From: Glycine soja
Lineage: Eukaryota; Streptophyta; Magnoliopsida; Fabales; Fabaceae
Direction of reading: 5' to 3'
NCBI RefSeq assembly: GCF_004193775.1
Contig: NC_041019.1
Span: forward strand, 14,293,020 to 14,357,019
Length of the DNA stretch: 64,000 nucleotides
Of this stretch, positions 11,746 through 24,163 are shown one piece after another. The notes under the pieces are model-generated. The model was not told the origin of the DNA and searched no databases. It saw only the letters and a list, made by a program, of their open reading frames with translations. Within the stretch, counting starts at the first letter, position 1. Every line of letters starts with the position of its first letter. A program made the position numbers and the translations under genes.

Positions 11746-14700
11746 ATGGCTACCCTTTCTTCTTTCAGTTTTGTACCCTTTTGCATGTTCTTCTTCCTTG
11801 TGTGCCTCACTAGTCCTGCTTATGTTTCTTCACTTCCTCTTTCCCTGAGAAGGCAAGCTTCAATCCTTGTTTCTATGAAGCAAGATTTTGGAGTTGCAAA
11901 CTCTTCTCTGAGGAGCTGGGACATGTCAAATTACATGTCCCTTTGCAGCACTTGGTATGGCATTCAGTGTGACCAGGACAACATCTCTGTGGTGTCACTT
12001 GACATATCTAATTTGAATGCCTCAGGGTCACTTTCACCTTCCATCACAGGACTCTTGAGCCTTGTGAGTGTCTCACTCCAGGGAAATGGCTTCTCTGGGG
12101 AGTTTCCAAGGGACATTCACAAGCTACCAAAGCTGAGGTTCCTCAACATGTCTATCAACATGTTCAGTGGGAACTTGAGTTGGAAATTCTCCCAGCTGAA
12201 GGAGCTTGAAGTCCTGGATGCCTATGACAATGCTTTCAATTGCTCACTTCCTCAGGGTGTCATTGGTCTCCCAAAGATCAAGCACTTGAACTTTGGAGGG
12301 AACTACTTCTCTGGAGAAATCCCTCCAAGCTATGGAAAAATGTGGCAGCTCAACTTTCTGTCTCTTGCAGGGAATGATTTGAGAGGCTTCATACCAAGTG
12401 AGCTTGGGAATCTCACTAACCTGACTCATCTTTACTTGGGATACTACAATCAGTTTGATGGTGGAATCCCTCCTCAGTTTGGTAAGCTGACCAATTTGGT
12501 TCATCTAGACATTGCAAACTGTGGCTTGACAGGTCCAATTCCTATTGAGTTGGGAAACCTCTACAAGTTAGACACTCTTTTCTTGCAAACCAATCAGCTA
12601 AGTGGTTCAATCCCTCCCCAGTTAGGAAACTTGACTATGTTAAAAGCCCTTGATCTATCATTCAACATGCTCACAGGAGGCATCCCTTATGAGTTCTCAG
12701 CCCTTCATGAGCTTACTCTCTTGAACTTGTTTATAAACAAGTTGCATGGAGAAATTCCTCACTTCATTGCTGAGCTACCTAAATTGGAGACTCTGAAGCT
12801 GTGGCAGAACAACTTCACTGGAGTGATTCCTTCAAATCTTGGCCAGAATGGAAGGTTGATTGAGCTTGATTTGTCAACAAATAAGCTCACTGGTTTGGTG
12901 CCAAAATCTCTATGCCTCGGAAAGAGGCTGAAAATCTTGATCCTGCTGAAGAACTTTCTGTTTGGATCTTTGCCTGATGATCTTGGTCAATGCCACACAC
13001 TCCAAAGAGTCCGTTTGGGCCAGAACTATTTAACTGGGCCACTGCCACATGAGTTTCTTTATTTGCCTGAGCTATTACTTGTGGAGCTACAGAACAATTA
13101 TCTTAGTGGTGGCTTTCCACAATCAACAAGCAACACATCCTCCAAACTAGCACAGTTGAACCTATCAAACAACCGGTTTTCGGGGACTCTTCCAGCCTCA
13201 ATTTCAAATTTTCCAAACTTGCAAATCCTTCTGCTCAGTGGAAACAGATTCACAGGTGAAATCCCACCAGATATAGGGAGATTGAAAAGTATCCTCAAGT
13301 TGGATATTAGTGCTAACAGCTTTTCAGGTACTATTCCCCCTGGGATAGGTAGCTGTGTCTTACTCACCTATTTAGATTTGAGCCAAAACCAACTATCAGG
13401 CCCTATTCCGGTCCAAGTTGCTCAAATTCACATATTAAATTATCTCAATGTCTCATGGAACCACCTAAACCAAAGCCTGCCCAAGGAACTTAGGGCCATG
13501 AAGGGTTTAACTTCAGCAGATTTCTCTTACAATAACTTCTCAGGCTCAATACCTGAGGGGGGCCAATTCTCACTCTTTAATTCCACATCCTTTGTTGGTA
13601 ACCCTCAGCTATGTGGATATGACTCCAAGCCATGCAATCTTTCTTCAACAGCTGTGTTGGAATCTCAACAAAAAAGCAGTGCAAAACCTGGGGTCCCTGG
13701 GAAGTTCAAGTTCCTCTTTGCTTTGGCATTGTTGGGGTGTTCATTGATTTTTGCAACATTGGCAATCATCAAGAGTAGAAAGACAAGGAGGCACTCCAAT
13801 TCATGGAAGTTAACAGCATTCCAGAAGCTTGAATATGGGAGTGAGGACATCACAGGGTGCATAAAGGAAAGCAATGTCATAGGAAGAGGAGGATCAGGTG
13901 TTGTATACAGAGGAACCATGCCTAAGGGAGAGGAAGTGGCAGTGAAGAAGCTCTTAGGAATCAACAAAGGCTCTTCCCATGACAATGGCCTCTCTGCAGA
14001 AATAAAAACATTGGGGAGAATCAGGCACAGGTACATTGTGAGGCTACTCGCATTTTGTTCAAACAGAGAGACCAATTTGCTTGTTTATGATTATATGCCA
14101 AATGGAAGCTTGGGAGAAGTCTTGCATGGGAAGAGGGGTGAGTTTCTCAAGTGGGACACTAGGCTCAAAATAGCTATAGAAGCTGCAAAAGGACTTTGCT
14201 ATTTGCACCATGATTGTTCCCCTTTGATCATCCATAGGGATGTAAAGTCAAACAACATATTGTTGAACTCTGACTTTGAGGCTCATGTTGCTGATTTTGG
14301 GCTTGCCAAGTTCATGCAAGATAATGGGGGATCAGAGTGCATGTCTTCCATTGCTGGCTCTTATGGCTATATTGCTCCAGGTACTTACTTAAATATTCAA
14401 CTATAATTTGAGAGATCATAATTGATAACTTCAAGTAGATTTATATCTTCTGTCTCAATCTAATTGGTTAGCATCACTAACTTCAAGTTGAAGACATTTT
14501 TACTTAACCACCACCCCCCTAGAAAAGATACTACATTGTCTAGATTACTGTCCTTAGTTTTATCAACTCTTTTTTTGCAAACTGAAAAATTCGACTACAT
14601 GTTATATTGAGATTAACTGAGATCAGTCATACGGTGGTCTAGGACCATAAATACTTTTCCCCTCCAAATAAAAGTTTGGAGTACATTATTGTTTAGATTA

Positions 14701-16057
14701 CTAAGTTGACCAATTGAAATGAGTTAAAATCCTAACTTGCAACAACAAGAATGATGAATTCAGGCTCTTTTTTTTAATAATAAAATTCAAAATTTCATAG
14801 CAAAAAAGGTTCATGTGTTAAATATACTTTTTCATTTATTTTTGGGCACAAAAATATTCTTTCCTCTCCTTAGCCACTGTAGCATGTACTTGGTCTTTTC
14901 CTGGGACCACAGTGTCCAACACCATGTACGTGTATTCCTAGACTGACCGAGTAAAGGCTCCACTAACACAGAGGAAATTCTTTTCACTTTCTTTTTTCAC
15001 GCTAACTGTGTGTGTGTGTGTGTGCTTTTGCATGCCTTGAAACTACACACCCTTAAACCAGAACAAATCACAGTCATCCCTTTTTGACCATCACCCTTTA
15101 TCATATCAGTAACAGTCACTAAATGCACATTAACCAAATGCATATATTTTACCCCCTCAAAGTTTCAGATTGAGATCTAAGATTCACTTTCCCAAAATCC
15201 CAGATAAAAAAGAAACGTGAAGAATTTAGGCACAAGACACAAGTTGGTTACCTTTATACAAATTTAACTTGCTGCTTTGGAAAATTAACAAGAAGCTTTC
15301 CCTTTATCTGTAAAATAATATTGGACCAGTCTTCCTTTTCCTTGCCCTCTTTTTTCTAAGTTAAATTAATAATTTTGTCCTTTTGCCATATACCATTTTA
15401 ATCTTTCCATGAAAAAAAAATCTTACATTTTGATTCCTATTTGATAGGACAACAAAGCAAAATCTAACTTTGTTATAATTTGGCAATTGACAGGGACTAA
15501 TTTATAAATGTTTTTCATGTAAAAGATAAAACAGTGTTTTCTTATGTAGGACTAAAATATTGTGCCATGTATAAAGATCATTTAATCTTATCTTATTTTA
15601 TACATGTACAACATACATCCCTATATTCACACACATCAAATTTGTTTATTATAGTGTTGGCTACTTTAACTTTGAAGTTTAAGTTGTGAAATCCACTATT
15701 TTTTAACTGATTTTAATTTATGTTGCAGAATATGCATACACATTGAAAGTGGATGAGAAAAGTGATGTTTATAGCTTTGGAGTGGTGCTGCTAGAACTGA
15801 TAACGGGACGAAGGCCAGTGGGGGATTTTGGTGAAGAAGGATTAGACATTGTTCAATGGACCAAGATGCAAACCAATTGGAACAAAGAGATGGTGATGAA
15901 GATCCTTGATGAGAGGCTAGATGACATTCCTTTAGCTGAAGCAATGCAGGTGTTTTTTGTGGCAATGTTGTGTGTTCATGAACACAGTGTGGAGCGACCA
16001 ACCATGAGGGAAGTGGTTGAAATGCTTGCTCAAGCAAAGCAACCAAACACATTTTAA
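11746..16057 (+). CDS. BAM3: LRR receptor-like kinase, BAM3-like (CLV1/BAM class)
   Basis: A plasma-membrane receptor kinase. In Arabidopsis BAM3 is a CLE-peptide receptor acting in root phloem development. Exon 1 is 11746-14380 and exon 2 is 15729-16057, joined across a GT-AG intron in phase 1. The spliced CDS is 2,964 nt and gives 987 aa, close to the length of Arabidopsis BAM3. Visible parts: signal peptide about residues 1-29; [14 protein letters not shown]-terminal LRR cap; roughly 20 leucine-rich repeats to about 600; one membrane helix about 656-675; kinase domain from about 700 with a glycine loop at 713-721 (GRGGSGVVY), VAVKK with Lys734, HRDVKSNN at 830-837 and DFG at 850-852. The C-terminus is AKQPNTF. 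All core kinase residues are present, so an active kinase is expected. Start 11746 is chosen because it begins a hydrophobic signal peptide. Without splicing, exon 1 would run into the intron and stop at 14406. BAM3 identity is from recalled family resemblance, not a search. Confidence 0.93.
14381..15728 (+). other. Intron of the BAM3-like gene
   Basis: A 1,348-bp GT-AG intron (donor CCAG/GTACTT, acceptor GTTGCAG/AATATG) that interrupts the kinase domain within the APE motif, between Pro878 and Glu879. It holds a short TG repeat at 15009-15024 and no other feature. Confidence 0.9.
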
Positions 16058-16347
16058 ATGCAGTGATCTAGAAAAGTATAAGATAACAAGTTATAAAAAA
16101 GAAAAGGATGAGTCCTTCCTTCATACATATATGCTTTGTATTGATTTCATGGGTGGTTAAAGGGTATCCATTTTCCAAACTAGTTTGTCATGAGTTTTGA
16201 ATGTTACTTTTTTGCCCTTTTACTTTATTAGCACTCAGCTCTTCAATAGGTGCAAGAGAGTCACTATAGTTGATATGTTATGCATGGGAAAGGTAGAATT
16301 AATGTTAAGCTGTCCATATTATGTTAAAAGTTTGTATAATACATAGG

Positions 16348-16612
16348 GGTTGTATGCCTGTTTGGTTTAAGAAGACCTTTTCTCTTTTCATTTTCTATTT
16401 TCACTTTGTTTCTTGTTTTCAAAAGTTTATAATAGAAACACTGAAAACAATTTTCTATATTGTTTGCTATTTTCAGTATTTGCTATAACTATTTCCCATA
16501 CAAATTTCTAAAAATAAAAAATGAACTGAAAATAAAGTGACATTTTGTAATTAACAGAACATAAAAATAGAAAATGATTTCTCAAACCAAGTATCCCTAA
16601 ACTCATTTACTT
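16348..16612. mobile_element. MITE-like element 3' of the BAM3-like gene
   Basis: The left end (GCCTGTTTGGTTTAAGAAGA) and the inverse of the right end (GGGATACTTGGTTTGAGAAATC) form degenerate inverted repeats with the TTGGTTT(A/G)AGAA core, followed on both sides by CATTTTCTATTTT-type sequence. It starts about 290 bp after the stop codon and could lie in or near the 3' UTR. Confidence 0.5.
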
Positions 16613-18355
16613 GTTATGTGCATTTTTCCAGCAATAATTATTCACCATCTGAATCTCAGGCAATGAAAGAAAATAAGTTTATACATAGATTCTTAAGATA
16701 AACTTCATACTTACTTACAATCAACCCAAAGCTCATAAACTAAAATAGTTCAAAAATTCAAAAAGTTATCCTAATTTGAACAACTATGTGTGTGGTTAAA
16801 CTGGCTCATAATGGAAACAAACTAATCAAGCCGTCTGCATGAAGAATGAATGAAATCTCTAATTTCATCATTAGCCCTATCCAATGCTGTATATCCATCT
16901 GCAAGTCTGCAACTTGTAGATTATATTTTGCTCAAGCTCTCAAGAGTTTCTTAATTTTTGGCTTGCCACCTTCTAAAGCAGGTAAAAATAACAGGATGAT
17001 GTCCTTGGTGTTGATGTTTCGGATTAGAAGAGCCTCCATAAAAGCATTTGAGAATTGAAAACAAGAGGGAAGGCGTTTGAGAATTGATTAGTTGCAGGAA
17101 TTTGAAAATCAGAATCATTTGCAAATTGAAATAGTAGAAAATGGGGAATATAAAAAATGCAGCATTTATAGAGAAGATACTTTTATAAAGTTGCCCTCTT
17201 TTAACGGAACTAATGTATTCACAGATAAATTTAAAGAAACTCCAGTAACTTTGTTATTATAAATGACTAAAGGTGATACAAAAGAATCTATGTGGCCTTT
17301 CATGTCAACTTGTGTGATGCTTCCTTCCAAATAGCTTTATAACAAAGTAGAGATATTCTAATGCAGAGAGAATTCAGGCAAAGTATATAAATGACTTATT
17401 TATGACAAATATAACATACAATTTATGATGAATTCATCATATTATATCACATATGTGCAGAGGATAAGATTATATAAACACTAATCACACCAAATAGGAG
17501 CAAATTGAATACTCTTTTAACAAATTTACTCCATGAATCTCAAACTTAGGAATATTGATCACTCACAGCTTCTTCATGTTTCACACTCGCAATATTGGTA
17601 GGTCACATGATTGGTTTGTCTATCTCATTATCCAAATATTGCTCTAAATAATTATTGTTTTAAATAATTAGGAAAAATCCAAAATCAACCTGGTTGGCGG
17701 GGAAGAGGAGTTAACTGCATTATTCTCAAACTTGGAGCAGTTTTGGGGCATTAGTGTATGTGGAGTTTTTGAAGTTTCACAACCTGTAACTTTACTTTTT
17801 TCTTTTTCTTTTCTGCCTATCTCTCTTACTTCCACCCCATTCCAACCAAAATGGGATGTATGACTAACATTTTCCTTTTCATAATTTACTTAGTTTACCC
17901 TTCCTCAAAAAGTCAAAGCCCAAAAAATATTGTTGACTATAGAAAAAATTTAAAAGTCCTTCTATTCTTTCATTCTATTCTTTCAATGTCGCATGTGATA
18001 AATTCAAGGAATCCCTAGTCATGGTATATAGCAAAAGAATTTCAAGGTTCAGAGTATCTCTGACAAAAAGGAATCACGGGCACAGATTCACGATTCATCC
18101 ATAAGGAATGTACATGAGGTCATTTAATTAATTGTTGGATGATAAAGAAACATCTGAGTATAAATGAAATCTATTAAAAAGAAAAATAAAGTAACAATTC
18201 TTGGTACAACTGCCCCACTCAACCTAATATTTTAGAATAATTTGTCTCTCCAAAGAATGAGTAAAGTAAATAACTTGAACTAGGAAAGTCAATCTATAGC
18301 TAGAGAATTGAATAGTTTATATAAAGTTTTAAGTTTAAATTTTATTACCACTATT

Positions 18356-18442
<87 letters not shown>

Positions 18443-20194
18443 AATTTTTTAATTGTTGATGAAAAAAATCAACACTTAACACACTAACACATTCATGGTT
18501 GGTATATAATGTAATACTCGAAATTATGTAACTTTGCCTTTTAAAAGAGCCACGAGATTTTAAAATGGCAAAAATTAAATTAAAACATTGAAACAAAAAT
18601 TTTGTGTTTTTTTATCTATAAGAATCAAAGATAAATACCAAGAAGTTTATAACAATTCACATATCCTATCCAACAAACTAAGCTAAACCTTCTTAATATG
18701 ACTTTGTGTTTAATCACTTAATTCCAAATATTAATTGCAACTATCAATTTTATCATGTCTTACTCACTTAAATTCTTTTTTATTATGCAGTAATAGTCAA
18801 CAAAATTGTGAGATTTGCAGGCAATTCCCCTCTGGCTTTTGCTTTCTCACCCACCCAATTTCTTTCTTCAAAGTCATCCTATATATGTTTTTTTTTTCGT
18901 TTTAACCCTTCGATTTATTAGAAGAAAAAAACCCTGACTAATATGAAATTCCACTAGGAGATAAGAAAAGTTTAGTTAAGAATTGTTTCTACCATGGATT
19001 GAACTCGAGTACTACCCGAATAATTTAACCTTAATTTCAGCACATTAATCACATGTATCAAATCATTTGCTTCTATATGTGTTAATTTAATAATTTAGAA
19101 AATTAATTTGAAGTAAAAAATAGTTAAAAGATATATCTAATATAAATTTGGGTTTTACTATAGAACTTTTAGAAACTATTTTGATCTTCCTTGAATTAGG
19201 TCTCTTCTTATATGTATTTAACTTCTTTATTTGCAATTTTTATTCTTTTTAATATTATTATTTAAATGTAATTTCAATTTCTAAAAATTAATGCATTATA
19301 TTAAATTATAAAGATTTTTTTTTTGAAAAAAATTGCTCCTATGTTATGAATTATAATACACAATTTGGAGAGATAAACTCTCATTCTCCTTTTTCTTTTC
19401 TTTCAGCTAGCACTCATTCTCCTTACTTTCACAATTAATGTTTTAAATATTTTTTTTCTCATTTGGAAATACATTTCAACATACTGTCTATGAAATTGGC
19501 CAAAAATATTTCCCTCTCAAACTCAAACTATATTACTTTTATTTTATTTATACATTTAATCTTCTTAATTGTACATCTGATTCTCTTAAAAAACTGCATA
19601 TCTAATTATTTTATCATAAAAAAGTGAATATAGACATCTATAAAAAAAGTACCGAAAAACTAATAATAAATATTAAATAAACATAATATCATAATAGTTA
19701 AAATGTATCATTTCTTTTATTTAACGTGTCATCATTTTTTCATATCATAAAATTCAATAATAGTAGAATCTATATAAAACTTTTTAGCAATCATTCTCAA
19801 TAAGTAATTTTAAAATTTTAGAGTAAAAAATGAAATGAAAACATGAAAAAACTGGAAGAATTTCATAAAATGCAAGTTTGGGATTTGAACAAGAAAAAAA
19901 AGTGAGATTTTATTTTATTTTGAGGAAACTTGATGTTTTAATTGATTTGTGAGTTTTGAGTAAAAGTAAATTTAAACAATTTAATTAATTCAATTAATAA
20001 ATATTTTGAGTGGTATTTTTAGTCGAAGAAAAATTGGTGGAAAGATTAAACTTGCTTAGCTTAAAATAGAGATACTTAATTAGATTAAAAAAATACTTAG
20101 GAAACTAAGGGTCCATCAGGCTGGTTGTGAGTTTTTGGATTTTAGTTTTCAAATACAATTTTTAAAACAAAACGTGTTAAAAAAAATGAAGTTG
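16613..20194. other. Intergenic, no gene recognised
   Basis: AT-rich with no supported gene. It includes a long AT microsatellite (18359-18439). At its right end (20109-20194) is a partial copy of a dispersed repeat that recurs at 53920-54065 (both have GGTTGTGAGTTT or GGTTGCGAGTTT, then TTTTCAAATACAATTTT or TTTTCAAATGAAAATTT). Confidence 0.5.
18359..18439. repeat. (TA)n microsatellite, 81 bp
   Basis: About 40 uninterrupted TA units. Confidence 0.97.
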
Positions 20195-20958
20195 AAATTT
20201 GTGGGAGACTATGTGACGGCTTGCTTGACTTCTCAAAAAACTAAGATGGAGCGTCGTAGTCCTAGTGGTTGTTAGACAGGTGGCCTCATATATCTTAAGA
20301 AGAGGGGTTGAATTAAGATATTATAAACTATTTCCCCAATTAAAATTCTATTTTAATTTCAATTTACAAGTTCCCTTAAAAATGAACTCTTAAATAATGA
20401 TTCAAATAAAACAATCTGAATATAAATGTAAAGCAATAATAAATAAAAGAGTAAGGGAAGAGAAAGTGCAAACTCAGATTTATACTGGTTCGACCACACC
20501 CTTGTGCCTACGTCCAGTCCCCAAGCAACCCGCTTGAGAGTTTCACTATCTTATAAAATCCCTTTGTAGAAGCAAAGCTTCATGGTGAATCAAAGGTGAT
20601 TCAAAGGTGTTTTGATGATAACAAAAGATGATGACAAAGGTGATGACAAAAAGCTCAAAGATCAATCAAAGAACAACTCAAGTGACTCAAAGATCAATCA
20701 AAGAACAACTTAAGTGAATCAAGAACAATTCAAGAGTTCAAGATAAGAATCAAGAAGAATTCAAGACTCAAGAAGAAAGTTAAGAGTCAAGAATCAAGAT
20801 TCAAGGTTGAAGATCTCAAAAATCAAGATCAAGATTCAAGACTCAAGATTCAAGAATCAAGAGAAGGCTTAATCAAGATAAGTATAAAAAGTTTTTCTCA
20901 AAAATTGAGTAGCACATGATTTTTCTCAAAACAAGTTTACCAAAGAGTTTTTACTCTC

Positions 20959-21200
20959 TGGTAATCGATTACTAGATTGTTGTAATCGATTACCAGTAGC
21001 AAAATTGTTTTGAAAAAGTTTTCAAATTGAATTTACAACGTTCCAATTAATTTCAAAAAGCTGTAATCTATTACAATGTTTTGGTAATCGATTACCAGTC
21101 CCTTTGAATGTTGAAATTCAAATTCAAATGTGAAGAGTCACATCCTTTCACATAAAAGCCTTGTGTAATCGATTACACTGATTTGGTAATCGATTACCAG
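20959..21200 (+). promoter_or_regulatory. U3 palindrome array in A (three phased pairs)
   Basis: Six copies of GTAATCGATTAC or close variants with centres at 20966/20987, 21068/21089 and 21170/21191. Every pair is spaced 21 bp and successive pairs 102 bp. One copy is altered (ATCTAT at 21067-21072). The array ends about 138 bp before the TATA box. A transcription-factor or chromatin role is inferred from position and phasing only. Confidence 0.8.
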
Positions 21201-21522
21201 TGACTGTTTGTGAATAAATCAAAAGATGTAACTCTTCATAAAGGTTTTTGACTTTTTCAATTTGGTTTTAAGTATTTCTAAAAGTTATAACTCTTCTAAA
21301 TGGTTGTCTTGACCAGACATGAAGAGTCTATAAAAGCAAGACTTTGTTTTGCATTTCAAGAATCTTCAATACTTTTCCAATCAATCTCTTACAATCCTTT
21401 ACAAGCCTTGAATCTCTTTGAACTTCTTCTTCTTCTTTGTACCAAAATTTTTCCAAAGTTTTCTGGTTTTCTAAACCTTGAAAACTTGTGCTATTCATCT
21501 TTTCATTCTCTTCTTCCTTTGC

Positions 21523-21983
21523 CAAAAAGAATTCACCAAGGACTAACCGCCTGAATTCTTTTTGTGTCTCTCTTCTCCCTTTTCCAAAAGAATGAAGGAC
21601 TAACCGCCTGAATTCTTTTGTGTCTCCCTTCTCCCTTGTCAAATAATTCAAAACGACACAGTCTGAGAATTCTTTTGATTCTTCCCTTTCCCTTATACAA
21701 AAGTATTCAAAGGACTAACCGCCTGAGAATTCTTTTGTATCCCCATTCACAAAGTATCAAAGGTTTAACCGCCTGAGATCTTTGTCTTAACACATTGGAG
21801 GGTACATCCTTTGTGGTACAAGTAGAGGGTACATCTACTTAGGTTTGACTAAGAACAAGAGAGGGTACATCTCTTGTGGATCAGTTCTAGTGGAGGGTAC
21901 ATCCACTAGGTTCAAAGAGAACAAAGGAGGGTACATCCCTTGTGGATCTTTGCTTGTAAAAAGATTTTTACAAGGTTGAAAAG
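21523..21983 (+). repeat. Stem-loop array in the transcribed part of LTR A
   Basis: Two sets. Set 1: units with loop sequence ACTAACCGCC; best is 21523-21535 paired with 21552-21564 (CAAAAAGAATTCA with TGAATTCTTTTTG, perfect 13 bp), then 21585-21593 with 21612-21620 (9 bp) and 21696-21708 with 21727-21739 (one mismatch). Set 2: a constant GGGTACA loop with stems 21820-21826/21834-21840 (AAGTAGA), 21855-21862/21870-21877 (ACAAGAGA), 21887-21894/21902-21909 (CTAGTGGA) and 21921-21928/21936-21943 (one mismatch). A further hairpin has arms CTTGTAAAAA and TTTTTACAAG at about 21953-21974. Confidence 0.8.
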
Positions 21984-22253
21984 AAATCTCAAGGACCGCA
22001 GGTCGCTTGGGGATTGGATGTAGGCACCGGTGTAGAAGCAAATGCCTTTGGTGTTTTGATGATGATCATGATGATTTGATGCAAATGATGCAAATGGGCT
22101 TTTCAAGTTTAAATTCAAGACAAAGATTCAAGAATACAAGTCGCAACATCAAGATGATCACTAGTATTTTAGGAAGGGAATTCCTAATTGATTTAGCAAA
22201 AGGTTTGGCCAAGTAATTTAAGTTAAAAAGTGTTTTTCAAGAGATTTATTCTC

Positions 22254-22455
22254 TGGTAATCGATTACCAAAGGATGTAATCGATTACCAGTGACCAAAAA
22301 TACTTTGCAACAGCTATTATATATTTGAATTCAAATTTTAGACTGTGTAATCGATTACACAATCTTGGTAATCGATTACCAGCAGTTAATGAATGTTTTA
22401 ATTCAAATTTTGAAAGCTGTAATCGATTACACAAATCCTGTAATCGATTACCAGA
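22254..22455 (+). promoter_or_regulatory. U3 palindrome array in B
   Basis: Three pairs of GTAATCGATTAC palindromes with intra-pair centre spacing 20, 21 and 21 bp. The array ends about 80 bp upstream of the TATA-like sequence. Confidence 0.8.
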
Positions 22456-22740
22456 CAAGATTTTCAGAAAAATATTTCTAAGAGTCACAACTTTTCAAAA
22501 GGCTTTTACATGACCACCAATGGTCTATATATATGTGACTTAGAACACGAATTTGCTTAGAGTTTTTCAGAACAACAAGTGTTTATTCTCTCAAAAAGCA
22601 AAATCATTTTATCCTCTTAAGAATTCCTTGGCCAAATTCAATTGCAATTCATTAAGGAATCATTTGAGTGCTCAGATTGTAAAATCTATCTCTTTCAAGA
22701 GAGATTCATTCTTCTTCTCTTTCTAATTCTCTAAGGGATT

Positions 22741-22832
22741 AAGAGACCGAGAGTCTCTTGTTGTAAAAGAATTCTAAACACAAAGGAAGGATTGTCCTTG
22801 TGTGTTTAGAACTTGTAAAAGGATTTTACAAG
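22741..22832 (+). repeat. Three consecutive stem-loops in B
   Basis: Stem 1: AAGAGAC (22741-22747) with GTCTCTT (22753-22759). Stem 2: 22772-22787 with 22795-22811, about 16 bp with a one-base bulge. Stem 3: CTTGTAAAA (22812-22820) with TTTTACAAG (22824-22832), loop GGA. The same three occur in D and I with altered stem sequence. Confidence 0.8.
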
Positions 22833-23730
22833 ATAGTGGAACTCTCAAGCGGGTTGCTTGGGGACTGGACGTAGGCACAAGGGTGTGGCCGAACCAGTAT
22901 AAATCTGAGTTTGCACTTTCTCTTCCCTTAAACTCTTTTATTTATTATTGTTTTATATTTATATTCAAATTGTTCTATTTGAATCAATATTTAAGAAGTT
23001 CATTATTAAGGGAATGTGTAACTTGAATAGAAAGTGAAATAGAATTTTAATTGGGGAAATAGTTTGTAATATCTTAATTCAACCCCCCCTTCTTAAGATA
23101 TCTGAGGCCACTTGTCTAACAACCGGTTGTTGCCGAACCAGTATAAAAACTCTTGTGTGTTTGTTTCCTTCTTCCCTACTCTCTTACTTTCCGCTGTGCA
23201 TTTTAATTTCTGCTTTTACTTTTGGTTAAGTTTCTCTTCTACTCCTTATTCTCTTAACAACATAAGTAAAAGCCTTAGAAGAGTAATTTTTAATTAGTAA
23301 AGGTTTAGGAATAATTAATTCAACCCCCCTTCTTAATTATTCTGAGGCCACTCGATCCATCACCCTTTACAAGTTCTGAACACACAAGGACAATCCTTTC
23401 TTTGTGTTCAAATTTCTTTACAACAAGAGACCCTCGGTCTGTCAATCCCTTTTGAGAATTTAGAAAGAAGAGAAGAATAAATCTCTCTTGAAAGAGATAG
23501 ATTGTACAATTTGAGCACTCAATTAATTCCTTATTGAATTGCAAGTGTATTGGCCAAGGAATTCTTAAGAGGATAAAATGTTTTTGCTCTTTGAAAGAAT
23601 AATACTTTTTGTTATGAAAAACTCTGAGCAAATTCGTGTTCCAAGTCACATATAAATAGACCTTGGGTGGCCATGTAAAAACCATTTGAAAAGTTGTGAC
23701 TCTTGGAAATAATTTTCTGAAAATCTCCTC

Positions 23731-23930
23731 TGGTAATCGATTACAAGATTTGTGTAATCGATTACAGGCTTTAAAATTTGAATTAAAATGTTTATTAACT
23801 GCTGATAATCGATTACCAATATTGTGTAATCAATTACACAATGTAAAATTTTTAATTCAAATTTCTAATAGTTGTTGTAAACCATTTTGGCCACTGGTAA
23901 TCAATTAAATCCTCTGGTAATCGATTACCA
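23731..23930 (-). promoter_or_regulatory. U3 palindrome array in left LTR of D
   Basis: Three pairs with centre spacing 21, 21 and 20 bp. Two members have lost the central CpG (TCGA to TCAA at about 23830-23833 and 23901-23904), unlike the right LTR, where both remain TCGA. Confidence 0.8.
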
Positions 23931-24149
23931 GAGAGTAAATCTCTTGAAAAAGACTTTTTAACTTAAATTTATTGGCCAAACCTTTTGCTATTTCAATTTA
24001 GGAATTCCCTTCCTAAAATACTAGAGATCTTCTGATGTTGTATCTTGTATTCTTGGATCATTGTCTTGAATTAACCTTTGAGAAGCGCATTTTCATCAAA
24101 TCATCACGATCATCATCAAAACATCAAAGACAAAGTCTTTGCTTCTACA

Positions 24150-24163
24150 ATCTCCCCCTTTTT
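24150..24163 (-). promoter_or_regulatory. Polypurine tract of D
   Basis: On the minus strand AAAAAGGGGGAGAT lies directly against the TG of the 3' LTR, the expected site of plus-strand DNA priming. Related G-rich tracts occur nearby (about 24241-24250 and 24312-24325 on the minus strand). Confidence 0.75.

Larger units (their letters stand above)
22031..23121 (+). mobile_element. Solo LTR B (same family as the LTRs of D)
   Basis: 1,091 bp, TGTAGAAGC...GTCTAACA, with perfect duplication ACCGG (22026-22030, 23122-23126). It sits inside A and matches the inverse of the D LTRs along its length. It keeps three palindrome pairs (centres 22261/22281, 22352/22373, 22424/22445), a TATA-like TCTATATATATG near 22524-22535, three stem-loops (22741-22832), the GCTTGGGGACTGGACGTAGGC block and an AATTCAACCCCCC block. 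No internal region is present, so it is a solo LTR. Confidence 0.88.
20565..23362 (+). mobile_element. Solo LTR A (same family as C), holding solo LTR B
   Basis: Begins TGTAGAAGCAAAGC and ends GATCCATCA, with perfect duplication CCCTT (20560-20564, 23363-23367). Without B it is about 1.7 kb. No internal region, primer site or polypurine tract is present, so it is a solo LTR left by LTR-LTR recombination. In order it has: three palindrome pairs (20959-21200), a TATA box at 21329-21335, a stem-loop array (21523-21983), a CTTGGGGATTGGATGTAGGC block (about 22006-22025), B, then an AATTCAACCCCCC block and the 3' end. Confidence 0.88.
20270..24149 (-). repeat. Left LTR of D (3' LTR in element sense), interrupted
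   Basis: Segments 20270-20564 and 23368-24149 match the right LTR 28824-29904 in order. The gap holds solo LTR A plus one copy of its target duplication. Small differences from the right LTR (for example near 20345 versus 28915-28925) and two palindromes changed from TCGA to TCAA show it has aged since insertion. Confidence 0.88.

Noticed and set aside
14381..14406. Continuation of the receptor-kinase frame to a stop at 14406, giving an 886-aa protein
   Set aside because: It reads into a clear GT donor. The APE motif and the kinase C-lobe resume at 15729 with correct phase, so this is intron read-through.
15743..16057. A separate 104-codon gene starting at ATG 15743
   Set aside because: It is the second exon of the receptor kinase; the frame is open upstream to the AG acceptor at 15728.
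16846..17058. 70-codon frame downstream of the receptor kinase
   Set aside because: No recognisable domain and no promoter or splice signals; could not be supported as a gene.
20959..21200. CRISPR-like reading of the regularly spaced palindromes
   Set aside because: Eukaryotic LTR context, palindromes too short, spacers shared between copies, no cas genes.
22007..22216. 69-codon frame spanning the A/B junction
   Set aside because: It crosses a transposon insertion point and has no domain.
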